Position numbers and translations under genes: made by a program. Shown one piece after another: positions 61,922 through 64,000 of a stretch of DNA of 64,000 bases (position 1 is the stretch's first letter; each line of letters starts with the position of its first letter). Source of the stretch: Lysinibacillus sp. KCTC 33748 (GTDB lineage: Bacteria; Bacillota; Bacilli; Bacillales_A; Planococcaceae). Below the pieces are notes generated by a model. That model worked only from the letters and a program-made list of their open reading frames with translations, had not been told where the DNA came from and did no database searches. The stretch spans positions 1 through 64,000 of the forward strand of contig NZ_MWSJ01000015.1 of NCBI RefSeq assembly GCF_002237755.1. Direction: 5' to 3'.

Positions 61922-62248
61922 ATGGTAACATTGCTTATTCGAAAAATGGAACACAAAGATTTAAAAGAGGTATTAAACATCTATAAAGAATGAATCGATA
62001 CTGGGATGGCCACGTTTGAAACATATGTACCGGGTGAACAAGTATGGGATGAAAGACATCATGCAACTTTACGCTTTGTAGCAGAGGAACATAACAGAGT
62101 GAGTGGATGGATTGCCATCTCACCTGTCTCTACACATACTGTATATTCTGGAGTTGGGGAAGTAAGTGTTTATATATCAAATAAGAGTAAAGGGAAAAGT
62201 ATCGCCTCCAAGCTGCAGCACCACAAAATACAGATAAAAATTTTGTGA
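61922..62248 (+). pseudogene. ArsN-like GNAT acetyltransferase, broken
   Basis: From ATG 61922 (AGGAGG upstream) the frame reads LLIRKMEHKDLKEVLNIYKE, then TGA at 61991 where Gly is expected, then IDTGMATFETYVPGEQVW and RVSGWIAISPVSTHTVYSG. This is the ArsN/phosphinothricin-acetyltransferase pattern. It ends early at 62248, just after the acetyl-CoA loop (NKSKGKSIASKL), with an unrelated tail. So it has one nonsense mutation and a 3' truncation. Intact ArsN enzymes acetylate organoarsenicals. Confidence 0.85.
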
Positions 62249-62338
62249 GTTTTTTGTTCGTTAAATTCTTCAAATCATCTTATTCACTTTGATTTTAAAC
62301 GTTAAATAGTAGTTTGAAACACACCAGAGAAATAGCAT

Positions 62339-63238
62339 TCAATTTTTCCATTCACATTTCATCAGTAATTGATCTCCATTTAATTTTGCAGATAAATTTC
62401 CATCCATCTTTATCATGAGGCTTTTTGCAATATACAATCCTAAACCTGTACTTCTCTTTGTTCTTGTTTGATCAACTTTATAAAAACGGTCAAAAAGAAG
62501 GGGGAGGTCTTGTTCTTTTAATTCTTTGGCAGGATTCATTATGTTAAGTTGAACAGATGACGAATTTTTAACAAGTTGAATAGTAATATTGCCACTCGAA
62601 TGTTTAATCGCATTGGAAACTAAATTTTCTATTACACGTTTAACAGCTGATGAATCGCCTGTAATATAAATTTCATCATCTGGAATAAGGATTGATGGTT
62701 CGATCTGTGCTTTATTGAAATCATCATAAAAACCAATTAACACTTCAACTAGCAGTTTATTTAATTTGAGGTTCTCCACCTTTAATGGATAATCAGCTGA
62801 TTCAATAGTCGATAATTCAAAAAACTCATCTAATAAAACCTTCAATCTCAGTGCTCCATTTTTAATGTTCTTTTGGTATTTTATCCTTTTCTCAAGACCT
62901 ATATCATCGGATTCTAAAAATTGTATATAACCTAAAATAGACGTCATTGGCGTACGAATATCATGCGAAATATTTGCAATTGCCTGCTTCATTTCATTTT
63001 CAGTTCTTAATTTCTCAAAAATTGCTTCATTTGTTAAATCAATTTGGTCATTAATATTTTTTGCTAAATTCTCAAGATCTTTGTCATAAAATGTTAGATC
63101 TATTTTCTTTGAGATTACTTTATTGTTTAACTGATTTAATTGTCGAGTAACTCGTTTTAGTTCCAGTTTCAATAAGTAAAAGCGAATGAGGATAAAAAAT
63201 ACAGCTATAACAGATATAATTACTATATAGATCATCAT
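62339..63238 (-). CDS. Single-TM sensor histidine kinase
   Basis: The 299-residue kinase has one N-terminal TM helix (about 3-22), a coiled linker, HisKA (NISHDIRTPM, His92) and HATPase (VSNAIKHS, RSTGLGLYIAK). It lacks an extracytoplasmic domain, as do kinases of bacteriocin/bacitracin sensing modules that read the state of a partner ABC transporter. The gene follows an ABC-2 permease by 24 bp on the minus strand, so they are one operon. No response regulator is in view. Confidence 0.9.
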   Translation of the reverse strand: MMIYIVIISVIAVFFILIRFYLLKLELKRVTRQLNQLNNKVISKKIDLTFYDKDLENLAKNINDQIDLTNEAIFEKLRTENEMKQAIANISHDIRTPMTSILGYIQFLESDDIGLEKRIKYQKNIKNGALRLKVLLDEFFELSTIESADYPLKVENLKLNKLLVEVLIGFYDDFNKAQIEPSILIPDDEIYITGDSSAVKRVIENLVSNAIKHSSGNITIQLVKNSSSVQLNIMNPAKELKEQDLPLLFDRFYKVDQTRTKRSTGLGLYIAKSLMIKMDGNLSAKLNGDQLLMKCEWKN

Positions 63239-63262
63239 TTCACTCGCCTTTCTTTTTATTAT

Positions 63263-64000
63263 TTATTTAATTTCTTTCTTTTGGAATGCTAATACTCCTA
63301 GTAATCCAAATATCACATAAGTTACAATCGGGACTATCGCTAATTTAAATACTTCAATGCTTTCCAAAGCATTTATATTAATGAAGTCGTATGATAACTT
63401 AAATACCGAATAATTATAAATATATTCAAATAAAGTGATCTTACTAGCTAACATGAACATTACACCATCAAATAGAAGGAATATTAAGATTAGCAAGCCA
63501 ATCGTTTTTCCACTATCTGTAAACATCGTTGCAAATAACATCATTATTGATGCAAATGCTGCAGCATATAACATAGTAAAAATAATTATTTGAGCAAAGT
63601 ATTTTAAATCGGGCATATCGTTAAATTGAGAAAGAATAGCCCCAGTTCCTGTCATACCAATTGGTAATATTACTGAAAAAATGATTGCCCCAAATGAAAA
63701 TACCATTAATTTGGAGATATAAATTCTAATTCTGCTATTGCCCGAAGATGCAATACTTTTCATAGTACCCAAAGAATATTCACTAGCGATAAAATAACCA
63801 GCTAAAAGACATGGGATTAATTTTAACACGTAATTGTTCTTACCAATGATAGTTAGAAATAATTCATTAACGCTAATTTGCTCTGTTCCATAAATACTCG
63901 CTATTAGAGGAAAAAGGGCAGCAATTAACATCAATGCCAATGTCAGTTTTTTAAACGATGTATCCTTTTTTAACTTAAATAGTTCTGATTTTAATAGATT
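63263..64000 (-). CDS. ABC-2 permease, lantibiotic-immunity-like (5' truncated by window edge)
   Basis: The frame is open to the window end, so the start lies beyond 64000. The visible 245 residues start with NLLKSELFKLKKDTSFKK, a typical permease N-terminus, then about six TM helices with the GYFIASEYSLGTMKSIASSG motif in the first cytoplasmic loop, characteristic of MutE/EpiE/SpaE-type immunity permeases. It probably works with an ATPase upstream (outside the window) and with the downstream kinase. Confidence 0.85.
   Translation of the reverse strand, partial: NLLKSELFKLKKDTSFKKLTLALMLIAALFPLIASIYGTEQISVNELFLTIIGKNNYVLKLIPCLLAGYFIASEYSLGTMKSIASSGNSRIRIYISKLMVFSFGAIIFSVILPIGMTGTGAILSQFNDMPDLKYFAQIIIFTMLYAAAFASIMMLFATMFTDSGKTIGLLILIFLLFDGVMFMLASKITLFEYIYNYSVFKLSYDFININALESIEVFKLAIVPIVTYVIFGLLGVLAFQKKEIK

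Overview
The window comes from a low-GC, endospore-forming Gram-positive bacterium, most likely the Bacillales family Planococcaceae (Lysinibacillus/Solibacillus-like). The evidence is AT-rich DNA with strong AGGAGG ribosome sites and frequent TTG/GTG starts, an S-layer-homology (SLH) wall hydrolase, a sphaericolysin-type cholesterol-dependent cytolysin, and sporulation-associated small proteins (YjcZ-like, YqhV-like). Species cannot be fixed from this window. No rRNA, tRNA, CRISPR array or intact insertion sequence was seen.

Layout. 0-7.4 kb: end of an ABC exporter ATPase, a TPEQW-repeat membrane protein, a short membrane peptide, an acetyltransferase, a serine hydrolase, an OmpR-type two-component pair, and an ArsR-AHSA1 pair whose promoter lies inside a perfect 17-bp palindrome. 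7.5-16.5 kb: an atypical UvrA-like double ATPase, a Dph6-like ATP pyrophosphatase, a divergent nitroreductase/LysR pair, a 36-residue YjcZ-like peptide, an MFS carrier and an NlpC/P60-SLH hydrolase. 17-21.5 kb: a probable copper/extracytoplasmic redox module (CcdA, histidine kinase, response regulator, Met/His-rich multicopper oxidase lipoprotein). 21.7-23.2 kb: the cytolysin. 25-31 kb: a CDF metal exporter, then a MarR regulator divergent from a C-S lyase / M20 deacylase / DUF3311 / sodium symporter operon that looks like a catabolic route for acylated or peptide-linked S-conjugates.

31-45 kb and parts of 47-48 kb are gene-poor and heavily decayed. They hold an lmrAB multidrug locus with a frameshifted lmrB, fragments of a second arsenic locus (oxidoreductase, acetyltransferase, arsR-acr3) around a DoxX gene with a Fur-box promoter, a GC-rich foreign DinB pseudogene, and several families of dispersed structured repeats. 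Intact genes here are an XRE-cupin regulator divergent from an MHS carrier and an ornithine-cyclodeaminase-family enzyme.

45-58 kb: an S9 peptidase, a YtrA-type GntR regulator with operator plus a DUF1648/DUF5808 membrane protein, a membrane-anchored serine hydrolase, an ABC-2 exporter pair, YqhV, and a cupin gene divergent from a MarR-pirin operon with matching operators in both promoters. 58.6-62.2 kb: the complete arsenic locus (arsR, acr3, small ORF, ArsO-like flavoprotein, broken ArsN-like acetyltransferase), parent-like to the fragments at 38-40 kb. 62.3-64 kb: a one-TM histidine kinase and an ABC-2 permease running off the edge, the arrangement seen in bacteriocin/antibiotic immunity modules.

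The most distinctive items are the cytolysin with a conservative change in its undecapeptide, the scrambled relic of a second arsenic island, three copies of a ~72-bp hairpin repeat, two linked to a small membrane protein gene lacking a standard start codon, and the unusual number of broken genes. Two single-base frameshifts (M20 enzyme, lmrB) could be assembly errors; the nonsense-plus-frameshift and deletion pseudogenes are more likely real.
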